DNA of 10,606 nucleotides from Cytophagales bacterium (GTDB lineage Bacteria > Bacteroidota > Bacteroidia > Cytophagales > UBA9547): contig JAAFJZ010000058.1 in NCBI GenBank assembly GCA_013298205.1, positions 1-10,606 on the forward strand, read 5' to 3'. The number at the start of each line of letters is the position of its first letter. The first letter of the stretch is position 1. Made by a program: the position numbers and the translations under genes. Positions 1 through 7,741 of this stretch are shown here, one piece after another. The notes beneath the pieces were generated by a model. It did no database searches. It worked only from the letters and a program-made list of their open reading frames with translations, and was not told where the DNA came from.

Positions 1-1522
1 GCGTTATAAGTTCTTCTTGGCTTTGTTGCAATTCTTCGTTTTGGGTTCCAATTTCCTCCACCATTTCTTGCAATTTCACTTGTTTTTCTTTGATGCTAAA
101 AACCATACCATTAAAGGCATCAACTAAATTTTTGACTTCGATTGGGCTTTCCACCGATTTGGCTTGCACATTCAAATCTCCATCTTGAACCAAAAGTGCT
201 TTTTCTGATAAATCTAAAATTGGGTTTGCAATATAATTTGCAACTTTAATACTCAACCATAATACCAAAAAGAATACAATCAATATGGCAACAATTATAT
301 AGTTTCTTAGAATTATAATGTTTTGAAAAGTTTCTTTCTCATCGATTTCACAAATCAAAAACCAATTCAATCCCTCTATTTCCAAAGGTGTATAAGAACT
401 CAAAACCTTAGTTCCCAAGTAGTTAGTGCTAATTTCGGTATTTGTTATGCCTTGTTTGGCTTTTGCTACCACAGGCGAACTCACATCGTTGAATAAAATA
501 GATGAATTTAAAAATTTCATTTCTTTTATAATTTCAGGATTCACTTTTTTGATTTTTTCCAAATCATCAAAAAACTTAGTTCGGCTATCTTTTAATGCCC
601 GTGCATCGTTTCGCATTTTGCCATCTGCCGCCACCATATATGTTTCACCCGTCATTCCCAAACCATCTTTGAGCCAATTGGCATCGTTGGTCATTACCTC
701 GTTGAGCATTTCAATAGAAACTTGCAAAAGTAAAATGCAAATTCTTTTTTCGCCATCAAAAATTGGTTTGCCCACAAACATCGAAGGAATGCCTTTGGAT
801 GGATAATAAATCTCAAAATCCGCAACAACAGCATTTACATTATTGTTAATTTTGAGTGCTTTTGCAAATACCTTACCCGATAAAAAATCTCTGAACGGTG
901 CCTCTTTCATGCTTACCGCCTCATCTGCTTCGTGATTGGTGTTGTAAAAACATTCTCCAGAAACATCATCAATCATCATGGCATCATAATAATGAAAGGT
1001 TTTTGTAAATTCTTTAACTAAAATATCTGTTTGTGTATGCGAAACATAATAAGGATGTTGAGACGAAATAAAATTACCTTTGTTGGCTACAAAATGGTAT
1101 TGATAAAATTTTCGTCTGTCGTTGTTAGGAAAAAGCTGCTCTATCGGGATTTTCTTTTGATTTACTTCGCTTATTGATTTGAAAAAATCTTTACGATAAA
1201 ATTCATTCATTTTAAAGGCATAAAACGAACTGTTTTTTGAATCAATTTCGCTTTCAAAATAGGTCTTTTTTAAATCTTTTGCAGATGCTATCAACCAAGG
1301 TCGATTGGATAAATATAAAAGATCGCTTCTGATTTGCTTAAAATACGACTCTATTTGTCGTTTTTTGATTTCACGAATGGCAGTCAGTTTATTAAAAGAT
1401 TCTTCTTGAATAGCTGTTTTGGCTTTGGTGTAAGCAAAATAAGTTATGGTTAAAATAGGAACCATAACTACAACGAGTAAAATTAATATTAATCTACTTT
1501 TGAGGGACTTGAATTTTGGCAA
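1..1522 (-). CDS. Membrane sensor protein with Cache-type sensor region and HAMP domain (partial, C-terminus outside window)
   Basis: The minus-strand frame is open from 1522 to the window edge (507 codons) without a stop. Upstream in frame is a TAA at about 1529-1531, so the start must lie downstream of it. The TTG at 1520-1522 gives MPKFKSLKSR followed by a hydrophobic helix (about residues 11-31). The next ATG is codon 20 and would cut that helix, so TTG is preferred. Residues about 32-405 form an extracytoplasmic region. Around residues 285-310 it contains GLGMTGETYMVAADGKMR, a signature of double-Cache sensors of chemoreceptors and kinases. A second helix (about 408-426) is followed by a HAMP domain (about 427-480, with VQDGDLNV) and a coiled coil rich in Q and E (QNEELQQSQEEL). 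By family knowledge it binds a small ligand outside the inner membrane and signals inward. The output (histidine kinase, phosphatase, cyclase or receptor domain) cannot be seen. Confidence is high for the architecture and low for the output. Confidence 0.88.
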   Translation of the reverse strand, partial: MPKFKSLKSRLILILLVVVMVPILTITYFAYTKAKTAIQEESFNKLTAIREIKKRQIESYFKQIRSDLLYLSNRPWLIASAKDLKKTYFESEIDSKNSSFYAFKMNEFYRKDFFKSISEVNQKKIPIEQLFPNNDRRKFYQYHFVANKGNFISSQHPYYVSHTQTDILVKEFTKTFHYYDAMMIDDVSGECFYNTNHEADEAVSMKEAPFRDFLSGKVFAKALKINNNVNAVVADFEIYYPSKGIPSMFVGKPIFDGEKRICILLLQVSIEMLNEVMTNDANWLKDGLGMTGETYMVAADGKMRNDARALKDSRTKFFDDLEKIKKVNPEIIKEMKFLNSSILFNDVSSPVVAKAKQGITNTEISTNYLGTKVLSSYTPLEIEGLNWFLICEIDEKETFQNIIILRNYIIVAILIVFFLVLWLSIKVANYIANPILDLSEKALLVQDGDLNVQAKSVESPIEVKNLVDAFNGMVFSIKEKQVKLQEMVEEIGTQNEELQQSQEELIT

Positions 1523-1596
1523 GAGACTTTATGTTTAATTTAAAATGTGCAAATCGTGTTTTTATGAAAATTCTTTATTCAAATTTTAAGATTTTT

Positions 1597-1630
1597 CAAA
1601 GCTATTAAAATTATTTAATTAATTCTTCAA
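1597..1630 (-). promoter_or_regulatory. Putative Bacteroidota-type promoter for the sensor gene
   Basis: On the minus strand, TAGCTTTG (1597-1604) matches the -7 consensus TAnnTTTG exactly. A TTG lies 23 nt upstream (1628-1630), at the upper limit of the 17-23 nt spacing reported for Flavobacterium promoters. The upstream half overlaps the last codons of the glycosyltransferase gene. Transcription would begin near 1592, leaving a leader of about 70 nt before the TTG start codon. This is a consensus match only and such matches arise by chance in AT-rich DNA. Confidence 0.4.
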
Positions 1631-2690
1631 ATAATTCTAAATACCTTTTTTTATTTGCATAACAAGAATATTTTTCTAAAACCGTTCTGTAGCCTTTTTC
1701 ACCAATTTCATCTCGCAAAACCTTGTTTTCAATTAAATTGCTCAATATTTTAATCCATTCTTTATCGTTTGATGCAAGGAATCCATTTTCACCATTTTGA
1801 ATTATTTCCTTATTTGCACCTACATTAGCCATAACGGTAGCAACTTTTAGCGACATATAAACCAAGCCTTTGAGTCCACATTTTCCTTGTGTCCACTCAT
1901 TATCAGGCAAGGGCATAATACCAATGTCAAAAGACGAAACGATATGGATTTCGGTTTTCTTAGTCCAAGCTATTCCCTGTAAATCAAGCTCTTGAACGTA
2001 GCAATTTGGGTCGCCCATGAGTATAAATTTTACTTTATGTTTGTATTTATTTTTTATGAAAACCAAAACGGGAATTATGGTTTTGAAATGTTCTATTGTG
2101 CTTGGGCTACCACTCCAACCTATTATTATTTCATCATTGGCTTTGGTTTCTACTTTCTTATAAATTTCTGTATCAACTGTGGTAGGGAAAACTTCCACAT
2201 TTGCATTATATTGTTTGGCATAATTGGCTAAAAAAGCATTTCCTGCCAAAACCAAATCGGATATTTTAATGATTTCAGCAGTTTTGTTTTGGTTTTTAAG
2301 AAAAGCGAGTGATTTATTATTTTCTGATATATTGGGAAGCCAAATCGAATCGTCAAAATCAAAAACTACTTTTTTGCCTAGATAGTGGTACGCTTTTTCA
2401 AAAAAACTTGTTCCGAGCATAAAGCTTTCTCTTTGTATCAAAACCAAGTCATATTGATAAAAACGGATTAAATCTGCGATTCTAATTCCAATGCTTTTTA
2501 CTAAAATGATCAGTTTTTTAATAATATTTCCTTTGCTGTAAAAAATGGCATCGTCAGAGGCTGAAATTAAATAAGAAAACCTATAGGAATAGCCATTCTC
2601 AACCAAAAACGGCAAATATTGCTCAAATCTGTACCTTTGGCTAGGCGAGCGGTCAGGGCGGTGTATTGTAGAAATAAGTATTCTTTTCAT
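1611..2690 (-). CDS. Glycosyltransferase, GT4-type (GT-B fold), divergent subfamily
   Basis: A 359-residue protein with no signal peptide, probably acting at the cytoplasmic face of the inner membrane in glycan assembly; donor and acceptor cannot be predicted. The N-terminal half holds a Rossmann-like acceptor domain (MKRILISTIH..., with DLVLIQRES near residue 85 and VVFDFDDSIW near 110). The C-terminal half is a GT-B donor-binding domain with IIIGWSGSPSTIEHF, DIGIMPLPDNEW and VANVGANKEIIQNGENGFLA-type segments. The segment QGKCGLKGLVYM occupies the place of the usual EX7E motif and lacks both glutamates. I recall K/C-G substitutions here as common in this Bacteroidota subfamily, but cannot confirm that by search. 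The ATG lies 3 nt after the stop of the upstream glycosyltransferase, so the two are almost certainly cotranscribed and possibly translationally coupled. Length is normal for GT4 enzymes (about 350-400). Confidence 0.87.
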   Translation of the reverse strand: MKRILISTIHRPDRSPSQRYRFEQYLPFLVENGYSYRFSYLISASDDAIFYSKGNIIKKLIILVKSIGIRIADLIRFYQYDLVLIQRESFMLGTSFFEKAYHYLGKKVVFDFDDSIWLPNISENNKSLAFLKNQNKTAEIIKISDLVLAGNAFLANYAKQYNANVEVFPTTVDTEIYKKVETKANDEIIIGWSGSPSTIEHFKTIIPVLVFIKNKYKHKVKFILMGDPNCYVQELDLQGIAWTKKTEIHIVSSFDIGIMPLPDNEWTQGKCGLKGLVYMSLKVATVMANVGANKEIIQNGENGFLASNDKEWIKILSNLIENKVLRDEIGEKGYRTVLEKYSCYANKKRYLELFEELIK

Positions 2691-2693
2691 CTT

Positions 2694-3914
2694 TTACAAA
2701 CTATCATAAACTTCTTTGTAGCGAGATACGCCAATTTGCAAATCAAAATTTTCCTTAGCCACATTTGAAAGGCTATTTTTATCTATATTCATCAAAAAAG
2801 GAATTTGCTTGATGGCTTCTGTATAATTTGGAATGGTAAAATCGGGAATCAAATATCCGATTTCAAACTTCTCAAAATACAATTCCATGTCACCTATTTT
2901 TGTGTTGGCAATCACAGGAATTTGCATGGCAAGCAGCTCAGCAAGCTTGGTAGGTGAGGATGCAATTTTAGAAAAGCTAGGTCTTACAAAAAAAAGAGCT
3001 AAATCTGTAATTGCAAGGTGTTCTACTACTTCTATTCTATTGCATTTGGCAAATCGCATGGAAGAAAGTGGAATTTCAAGTTTTTTTATTTCTTGGTATA
3101 AAGCTTCTGAAATATCATTTGAAATGATGAGGAAAATAAATTCTGGCGCACTTTTGTGCAATTCTTTAAAAAACAAAAGCATTTCAGTTTGCATATACCA
3201 AGTGCCCAAAGAGCCCAAATAGCAGACAACTTTATGTTCTGGATTGATATTGAGCTTGGCTCTCAAATTTTGTCGTGTATTTTCGCTTATTTTCTTTGCA
3301 TCAAAAAGATTAGTATCAGAACAACAAGGGATAACCTTGATTTTATTGGGTTTGAAAACAGGATTTTGAAGAATTATTTTTTCGGCAGCGTAGGTCAATG
3401 AAACAACTACATCTGCCTTATTGATAAACTTAATTTCTTTTTTTTTGAAGAATTTGTAAACTAGATTAAAAATAGGGTTACTAATATTCCAAATTTTGCC
3501 TTCTATTCTCTCTTCAATCCAAAAACCTCGCATATCAAAAATGAGTTTAATATTGAGTTTTTGCTTCAGCCATACACCCACAAGTGCAGTGATGTAGCTC
3601 CTACAATGCACGATGGAAATGCTTTTTTCATTCGCTAATTTTTTTGCTTTTTGCGCTAACCTATAAACATCATAAATAGTGGAAAGAACAGGTGGTTTTT
3701 TGGTGTAAAGTAAAGGAAACCAATTGATAGTAGTGCCTGAAAGGAGGCTTTCTGTTTTTGATTTTTGATTTTGAAATGCAATTTCTTTTTCAAAACTAAT
3801 GATATTGATTTGGTAGCCAGATTGACTCAATCCTAACAAATAAGGCAAAATCTGGGATTGACCAAGTGGGTCAGTAAGTCCGTCATAAGAAAGAAAAAGA
3901 GTGCTTTTGGGCAT
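2694..3914 (-). CDS. Glycosyltransferase, GT4-type (GT-B fold)
   Basis: A 406-residue protein that opens with LFLSYDGLTDPLGQSQILPY, a hallmark of a GT4 subfamily found in bacterial surface-polysaccharide loci. Other recognisable parts are SIVHCRSYITALVG and KLIFDMRGFWIEER in the N-terminal domain, the linker KIKVIPCCSDTNLF (near residue 195), and the donor-side VVCYLGSLGTWY and SSPTKLAELLAMQIPVIANT. The last segment replaces the canonical EX7E loop, with its glutamate shifted two positions. It should transfer a sugar from a nucleotide-sugar to a lipid- or sugar-linked acceptor in the cytoplasm; the specificity is unknown. It is the first gene of a two-gene unit, with the second glycosyltransferase 3 nt downstream. 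Only one ATG near the frame's opening gives the intact first beta strand. Confidence 0.9.
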   Translation of the reverse strand: MPKSTLFLSYDGLTDPLGQSQILPYLLGLSQSGYQINIISFEKEIAFQNQKSKTESLLSGTTINWFPLLYTKKPPVLSTIYDVYRLAQKAKKLANEKSISIVHCRSYITALVGVWLKQKLNIKLIFDMRGFWIEERIEGKIWNISNPIFNLVYKFFKKKEIKFINKADVVVSLTYAAEKIILQNPVFKPNKIKVIPCCSDTNLFDAKKISENTRQNLRAKLNINPEHKVVCYLGSLGTWYMQTEMLLFFKELHKSAPEFIFLIISNDISEALYQEIKKLEIPLSSMRFAKCNRIEVVEHLAITDLALFFVRPSFSKIASSPTKLAELLAMQIPVIANTKIGDMELYFEKFEIGYLIPDFTIPNYTEAIKQIPFLMNIDKNSLSNVAKENFDLQIGVSRYKEVYDSL

Positions 3915-3932
3915 ATTAGTTGCAATTTAATG

Positions 3933-3940
3933 CAAAGCTA
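3933..3940 (-). promoter_or_regulatory. Putative -7 promoter element for the two glycosyltransferase genes
   Basis: The minus-strand octamer TAGCTTTG is an exact match to the Bacteroidota -7 consensus TAnnTTTG and is identical to the one before the sensor gene. It lies 18 nt before the ATG, so the leader would be very short. The nearest upstream TTG elements are at spacings of 14 and 26 nt, outside the normal 17-23, which lowers confidence. Confidence 0.3.
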
Positions 3941-3990
3941 AAGATAAAAGCTATCAAATTTAGGGTCAAAAATATTATACCCAAAAAATC

Positions 3991-5001
3991 TTACCTAACA
4001 ATCATTTTTTTACTATGAATATGTTGGTGAGAAGTGGCTGTGATAATGTAAATACCCGGACTTAACTTCCCACTTGGGTCAACAGCATATACATTATCTC
4101 CTTTATTTTCGGTGATATGTACTTTGGAATAATTTTCTTTTCCAGAAATATCGGTAACCACTACCAAAACCTCTTCCTTGGGTGCAGAATGAATATCTAC
4201 ATGGATATTTTCGCCATTGCTAGGGTTAGGGTATACATCAAAACTGAAATCGTCTTCTTCAGCCATTTCTACTTTTTCTAAGCTAGAATAGCTATATTTA
4301 CCATCAAAATCAGTTTGTTTGAGGCGATAGTACGAAGTGCCAGAATAGGGTTTAGAATCTGTAAATTTATAATTTAATGCCGATTGGTTGGTGCCAAATC
4401 CGTTGATGGTGGCTACAGGTTTAAATTCTATTCCATCAAGTGTTTTCTCTAAAGTAAAATAATCATTATTATATTGTGAAGTTGTAACCCATTCAAGACT
4501 AACTTTATTCTCAAAAGGTTTAGCAGTGAATTTAAGTAATTCAATGGGCAAGATGATTGCTCCTACAGGCCAAATGAATGGGCCAGATTGATTGCCATTC
4601 GCAGCTTGCCAAACAATAGTACTTCCAATAACTATATTAGTTGAGTTACCACCACCAGGCCAACCTTTGGTAACTCTACCTGTGCCAGAAGCGGTTATAG
4701 TAGAACCAGCAGGCAAGGTTATGCGATCACCATTCTTTGTAAAATTTAAAGTACCATTTATTGTGATTTGCATAGGTCCAGTGCAACTAGTGTAATTTAC
4801 ATCTTCTGAAATATTAAAGGTCCCATTGATAATAATTTTTTGTGCACATGAAGGAGGACCAATCAAAGGAACAGACGTACAAGACCAAGGTCCTGCAATC
4901 CAAGAAGTTGCAGTTGTACCTGCAGCTAAGGTACAAACCTGTGCTGACAAATTTACAATAGCAAGGAAAAAAGGAAGTGTGCAAAGTATATATTTTCTCA
5001 T
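3991..5001 (-). CDS. Secreted T9SS cargo protein with Fn3-like module and C-terminal sorting domain
   Basis: A 336-residue protein. Residues 1-20 form a Sec signal peptide ending LSA, with Gln21 as the likely mature N-terminus. Residues about 21-150 are Cys-, Gly-, Thr- and Asn-rich and carry two similar strands (IIINGTFNIS and ITINGTLNFT) plus a LPAGSTITASGTG stretch, suggesting a small beta-sandwich or beta-helix; I recognise no enzyme domain. From LPIELLKF (151) to YYRLKQTDFDGKYSYS (about 224-239) is a fibronectin-III-like module very common just before Bacteroidota sorting domains. The C-terminus, from VYPNPSNGE (256) to GIYIITA and the final KKMIVR, is a type A T9SS sorting domain, which directs export across the outer membrane and is normally cleaved. 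Four cysteines lie in the first half of the mature region (23, 41, 52, 73) and could form disulfides. Function is unknown; an adhesin or surface structural role is possible. The next T9SS gene lies upstream, 258 bp away. Confidence 0.88.
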   Translation of the reverse strand: MRKYILCTLPFFLAIVNLSAQVCTLAAGTTATSWIAGPWSCTSVPLIGPPSCAQKIIINGTFNISEDVNYTSCTGPMQITINGTLNFTKNGDRITLPAGSTITASGTGRVTKGWPGGGNSTNIVIGSTIVWQAANGNQSGPFIWPVGAIILPIELLKFTAKPFENKVSLEWVTTSQYNNDYFTLEKTLDGIEFKPVATINGFGTNQSALNYKFTDSKPYSGTSYYRLKQTDFDGKYSYSSLEKVEMAEEDDFSFDVYPNPSNGENIHVDIHSAPKEEVLVVVTDISGKENYSKVHITENKGDNVYAVDPSGKLSPGIYIITATSHQHIHSKKMIVR

Positions 5002-5259
5002 ATTTTTTTACCAAGTGATAAGATTTAAAAATACGCTAAAAGTAATTTGGGTTTTATTACGTAAGGTTCAATAAATGAGTTATGTAACAATTCTTTTAAC
5101 CCTAGGAATGACTAATCGCAATTTTAAAGTGTCTTCTTTAATAATTTGAAATTGAATTTGGTAAATTATTATTTGAAAAAAAATAATATTTTGGAATAAT
5201 TAAAAATATAACATATTGATTATAAATGATTTAATAATAAAATAAAAAATTATAAATAA
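5002..5259. other. AT-rich intergenic region between the two T9SS cargo genes
   Basis: This 258-base non-coding stretch is extremely AT-rich, especially 5150-5258. It holds an 8-bp palindrome TTACGTAA (around 5057-5064) and a 7-bp inverted repeat AATGATT/AATCATT just beyond the stop of the upstream gene, too weak and too widely spaced for a convincing terminator. A near-consensus -7 element (TACTTTTA on the minus strand, 5037-5044) could serve the downstream cargo gene, but its only upstream TTG is at 24 nt. I see no open frame or RNA gene here. Confidence 0.5.
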
Positions 5260-6909
5260 TCATTCTAGCTTAAATATTTTAAAAGTTTTGAATTCAAAAT
5301 CAGCTTGTAAATGAAGAAAATGGATACCTTTATCTAACTTTGGCTCTATGAAAAGTAAAGGGAAATAGTCTAAGAATGAATAAGACCATATCGTTTTTCC
5401 ATCTAAGTTTTGAATAGATAATTCTAAGAAGTTAAAGAAATTAGGTTCAATGGTTAAAGAAGTTGAAAATGGATTAGGATATATTTTCCATTTTTTAGAA
5501 GGGAAAATATTTTTTATAAATATAGTCGGACTATAAAAAAAATCGCCATTTATATCTAATTGTTTTAACCTATAGAAATATGAGTTATCCGAATTTTGAT
5601 CTGAAAATGAATAATAATTGGATAATTTTTCTTTTTTTGATTCTACTATTCCGATTTCATTAAAATCAATTCCGTTTTTTGAACGTTGAATTCGAAATTC
5701 TTTAAAATTAGATTCATTGATTGTTTGCCATTTCAAAATGTTATTCTCGTGCTCCGATTCTCCATGAAAATTAATCAAGATTAATGGTAAAGGCACATTT
5801 ATGCCGATATTTATAACCACATTGTTAGTGGTTTGATAAGCCCTTCCTCTAGCAATATTATATGAATTTCCATTCAAATCATCTGTGCCATACCTGTAAA
5901 AATAGATTTTATAATAATTAATGCCATCTACAGAGGTTACATTTATTCCCATAGAAGCAGAACTTGTTATATTATCAAAATTACTCACTACAGTAGCTGT
6001 TCCGATTATTGAGCCATTTGAGTATGTTGTACCATCTTGAGGATCTACAAAAGAATTAGTGGTGTTCATCAAAACTAAATATCCTTGGGTATTATCAGAA
6101 GGATTCAAATCTACACCACCCGTAAAAGTGAGTGTGAACGATGCTCCAGAAACGGTTTGGTTGTAGTTTTGGTTTGAAATAGCTGGTTCGCGCAAGGTTT
6201 TCCAAAAGGTGCTGTTTCCAGTTGCAGAAGCCACACATATATTGGGCAAACCTTTGGTATTGATGCTGCTTTTTGTAGTCTTAATGCTGCCAAGGAGAAA
6301 GCAATTGGGTGTGCAATCACCGTAATAATCTACAATATCTAATCCTGGGCAAACAAATGCTGATTCACCTGAAACTAGAGCGGAATTTAACATAAGGGCT
6401 TTATTTCCTGATATTTGCACTGACCAATCGACTCCTGCCGAATTAGCCCAACCTAATCCATGTACAAAAATACTTGATGAATTTAAAATTCGAACATAAT
6501 CTCCAAGTGCTGCAAAATCTGGCGAGCCACCGTTAAAATAATTTGCGTCTTGCGCACCAAGCTCCAAATAACCATCAGCAGGATTTATATCTGAACTAGA
6601 TGTGCTAGTAGAATTGATTACTATAATTGTACCAGACCTAATATTATTCCAAAAGGGTATATTTCTAAAATTTACTGCCAATTGCCAATTTGCAATTGAA
6701 CTATTGTTGTCTCCAAATGAGTAATTTCTTAAATCATAATTATCGTTGATTTGCACCAATTCCGTCCATTCATTGCTGGCACTTGAGCTATTAAATAATT
6801 CGCTTACAACAATTTCTTGAGAATAAGTTAAAAATTTGAACACAAAAAAGAAAATTGAAAAAGCCAAGCTTCCCAATTTCTTTTTGAAAACTGTTTTTAA
6901 ATAATTCAA
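5260..6909 (-). CDS. Secreted lamin-tail-like domain protein with T9SS C-terminal sorting domain
   Basis: A 549-residue protein. A Lys-rich N-terminus and a long Phe-rich hydrophobic segment (about residues 12-28) end at TYS|Q, a signal peptide. Residues about 32-140 resemble a lamin-tail domain (LTD): IVVSELFN, NEWTELVQ, the LRNYSFGDNN strand and GTIIVINS, ending GDYVRILNSSS. Bacterial LTDs occur in secreted nucleases and cell-surface proteins, apparently as binding modules. The middle (about 250-370) is Thr/Ser/Asn-rich and beta-strand-like (SFTLTFTGG, DGINYYKIYFYRYG) with no catalytic motif that I can recognise. From LPLILINF (374) to YFYRLKQLDINGDFFYS (about 444-460) is the Fn3-like module seen in the neighbouring cargo protein, then the sorting domain from IYPNPFS (476) to KGIHFLHLQADF and FKIFKLE. 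The C-terminus ends in FKLE rather than the commoner K-x-x-R/K, a minor variation. It is probably surface-anchored or released through T9SS. hisA lies 102 bp upstream, so a promoter of its own is possible. Confidence 0.88.
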   Translation of the reverse strand: MNYLKTVFKKKLGSLAFSIFFFVFKFLTYSQEIVVSELFNSSSASNEWTELVQINDNYDLRNYSFGDNNSSIANWQLAVNFRNIPFWNNIRSGTIIVINSTSTSSSDINPADGYLELGAQDANYFNGGSPDFAALGDYVRILNSSSIFVHGLGWANSAGVDWSVQISGNKALMLNSALVSGESAFVCPGLDIVDYYGDCTPNCFLLGSIKTTKSSINTKGLPNICVASATGNSTFWKTLREPAISNQNYNQTVSGASFTLTFTGGVDLNPSDNTQGYLVLMNTTNSFVDPQDGTTYSNGSIIGTATVVSNFDNITSSASMGINVTSVDGINYYKIYFYRYGTDDLNGNSYNIARGRAYQTTNNVVINIGINVPLPLILINFHGESEHENNILKWQTINESNFKEFRIQRSKNGIDFNEIGIVESKKEKLSNYYSFSDQNSDNSYFYRLKQLDINGDFFYSPTIFIKNIFPSKKWKIYPNPFSTSLTIEPNFFNFLELSIQNLDGKTIWSYSFLDYFPLLFIEPKLDKGIHFLHLQADFEFKTFKIFKLE

Positions 6910-7011
6910 CTCTAATTATTTATTATTGATTCTAAATTTAATAGTAAATACCGAATAAGAACCTAAAATTTGGGATTAAACCAATAAAAAATATATTAAT
7001 GAGTAGAAAAA

Positions 7012-7731
7012 TTAATTCGACATTTTGCCTAAATCTTCAATTTTGATGTAACCTTCATAAATAGCCTTTCCTATAATAGCTCCTTCAAGTTTGGCTTCCT
7101 TTAGTTTAAATAAGTCTTCCAAAGAATGAATTCCTCCACTAGCTATTAAAAAAAGAGAATTGTTTTGGTTTAAAATTTTGTTGTATAATTCAAAGGATGG
7201 TCCAGAAAGCATGCCGTCTTTACTTACGTCTGTGCTAATTACGTATTGAATTCCTTTTTTTTGATATTTTTGAATGTAAGAATAGATATCTAATTTAGAA
7301 TCTTCTTCCCAACCTGAAACGGCTATATTTTCATTCTTTGCGTCTGCACCTAATATTATTTTGGTGTTTCCATATTTTAGGAGCCATTCTTCAAAAATTT
7401 CTGGTTTTTTAACAACAATGCTTCCTCCGGTAATTTGTTTCGCACCACAATCAAAAGCTATTCTTATATCTTCATCAGATTGCAAACCTCCGCCAAAATC
7501 AACGTGAAGAGAAGTTTGCAAGCAAATGTTTTCTAAAACTTTGTGATTCATTATTTTTTTACTTTTTGCCCCATCTAAATCTACTAAATGCAGATATTTT
7601 ATGCCAGCATCTTCAAAATTCTTAGCTACATCTACAGGGTTGTTATGGTATTGTTTTACGGAATCGTATTTGCCTTGGCTTAACCTTACGCAATTACCTC
7701 CAATAATATCTATAGCGGGGATAATTCTCAT
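7012..7731 (-). CDS. hisA: ProFAR isomerase HisA, histidine biosynthesis
   Basis: A 239-residue (beta/alpha)8 barrel, the usual length for HisA (about 240). It catalyses the Amadori isomerisation of ProFAR to PRFAR, the fourth enzymatic activity of histidine biosynthesis, in the cytoplasm. The start MRIIPAIDIIGGNCVRLSQG is diagnostic, with the catalytic Asp8. ILGADAKN supplies the second catalytic Asp130. STDVSKDGMLSGP (166-178) and LIASGGIHS (about 195) form phosphate-binding loops, and HVDFGGGLQS (76-85) and GAIIGKAIYEG complete the barrel signature. GGNCVRL distinguishes it from HisF, which begins with a different AKRIIPCLDV-type strand. It follows hisH by 10 nt in the order usual in Bacteroidota his operons. 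No hisF or hisIE follows: the next gene on the strand is a T9SS cargo gene. No TrpF-like or bifunctional features stand out. Confidence 0.97.
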   Translation of the reverse strand: MRIIPAIDIIGGNCVRLSQGKYDSVKQYHNNPVDVAKNFEDAGIKYLHLVDLDGAKSKKIMNHKVLENICLQTSLHVDFGGGLQSDEDIRIAFDCGAKQITGGSIVVKKPEIFEEWLLKYGNTKIILGADAKNENIAVSGWEEDSKLDIYSYIQKYQKKGIQYVISTDVSKDGMLSGPSFELYNKILNQNNSLFLIASGGIHSLEDLFKLKEAKLEGAIIGKAIYEGYIKIEDLGKMSN

Positions 7732-7741
7732 TTATAATTGA

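Noticed and set aside
426..806. Open plus-strand frame with a hydrophobic N-terminus
   Set aside because: It lies wholly inside the minus-strand sensor gene, whose frame encodes recognisable Cache-domain sequence over the same bases. It is a shadow.
2833..3401. Two overlapping plus-strand open frames
   Set aside because: They are antisense to the well-supported glycosyltransferase gene and show no family-like sequence.
4814..5014. Minus-strand 66-codon frame and a plus-strand frame over 4826-5074
   Set aside because: Both overlap the signal peptide region of the T9SS cargo gene, which explains the sequence fully. Neither has a recognisable protein pattern.
5150..5258. Very AT-rich stretch as a possible replication origin
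   Set aside because: No cluster of DnaA-box-like sequences and no dnaA, dnaN or gidA-type neighbours. It is ordinary intergenic DNA between two secreted-protein genes.
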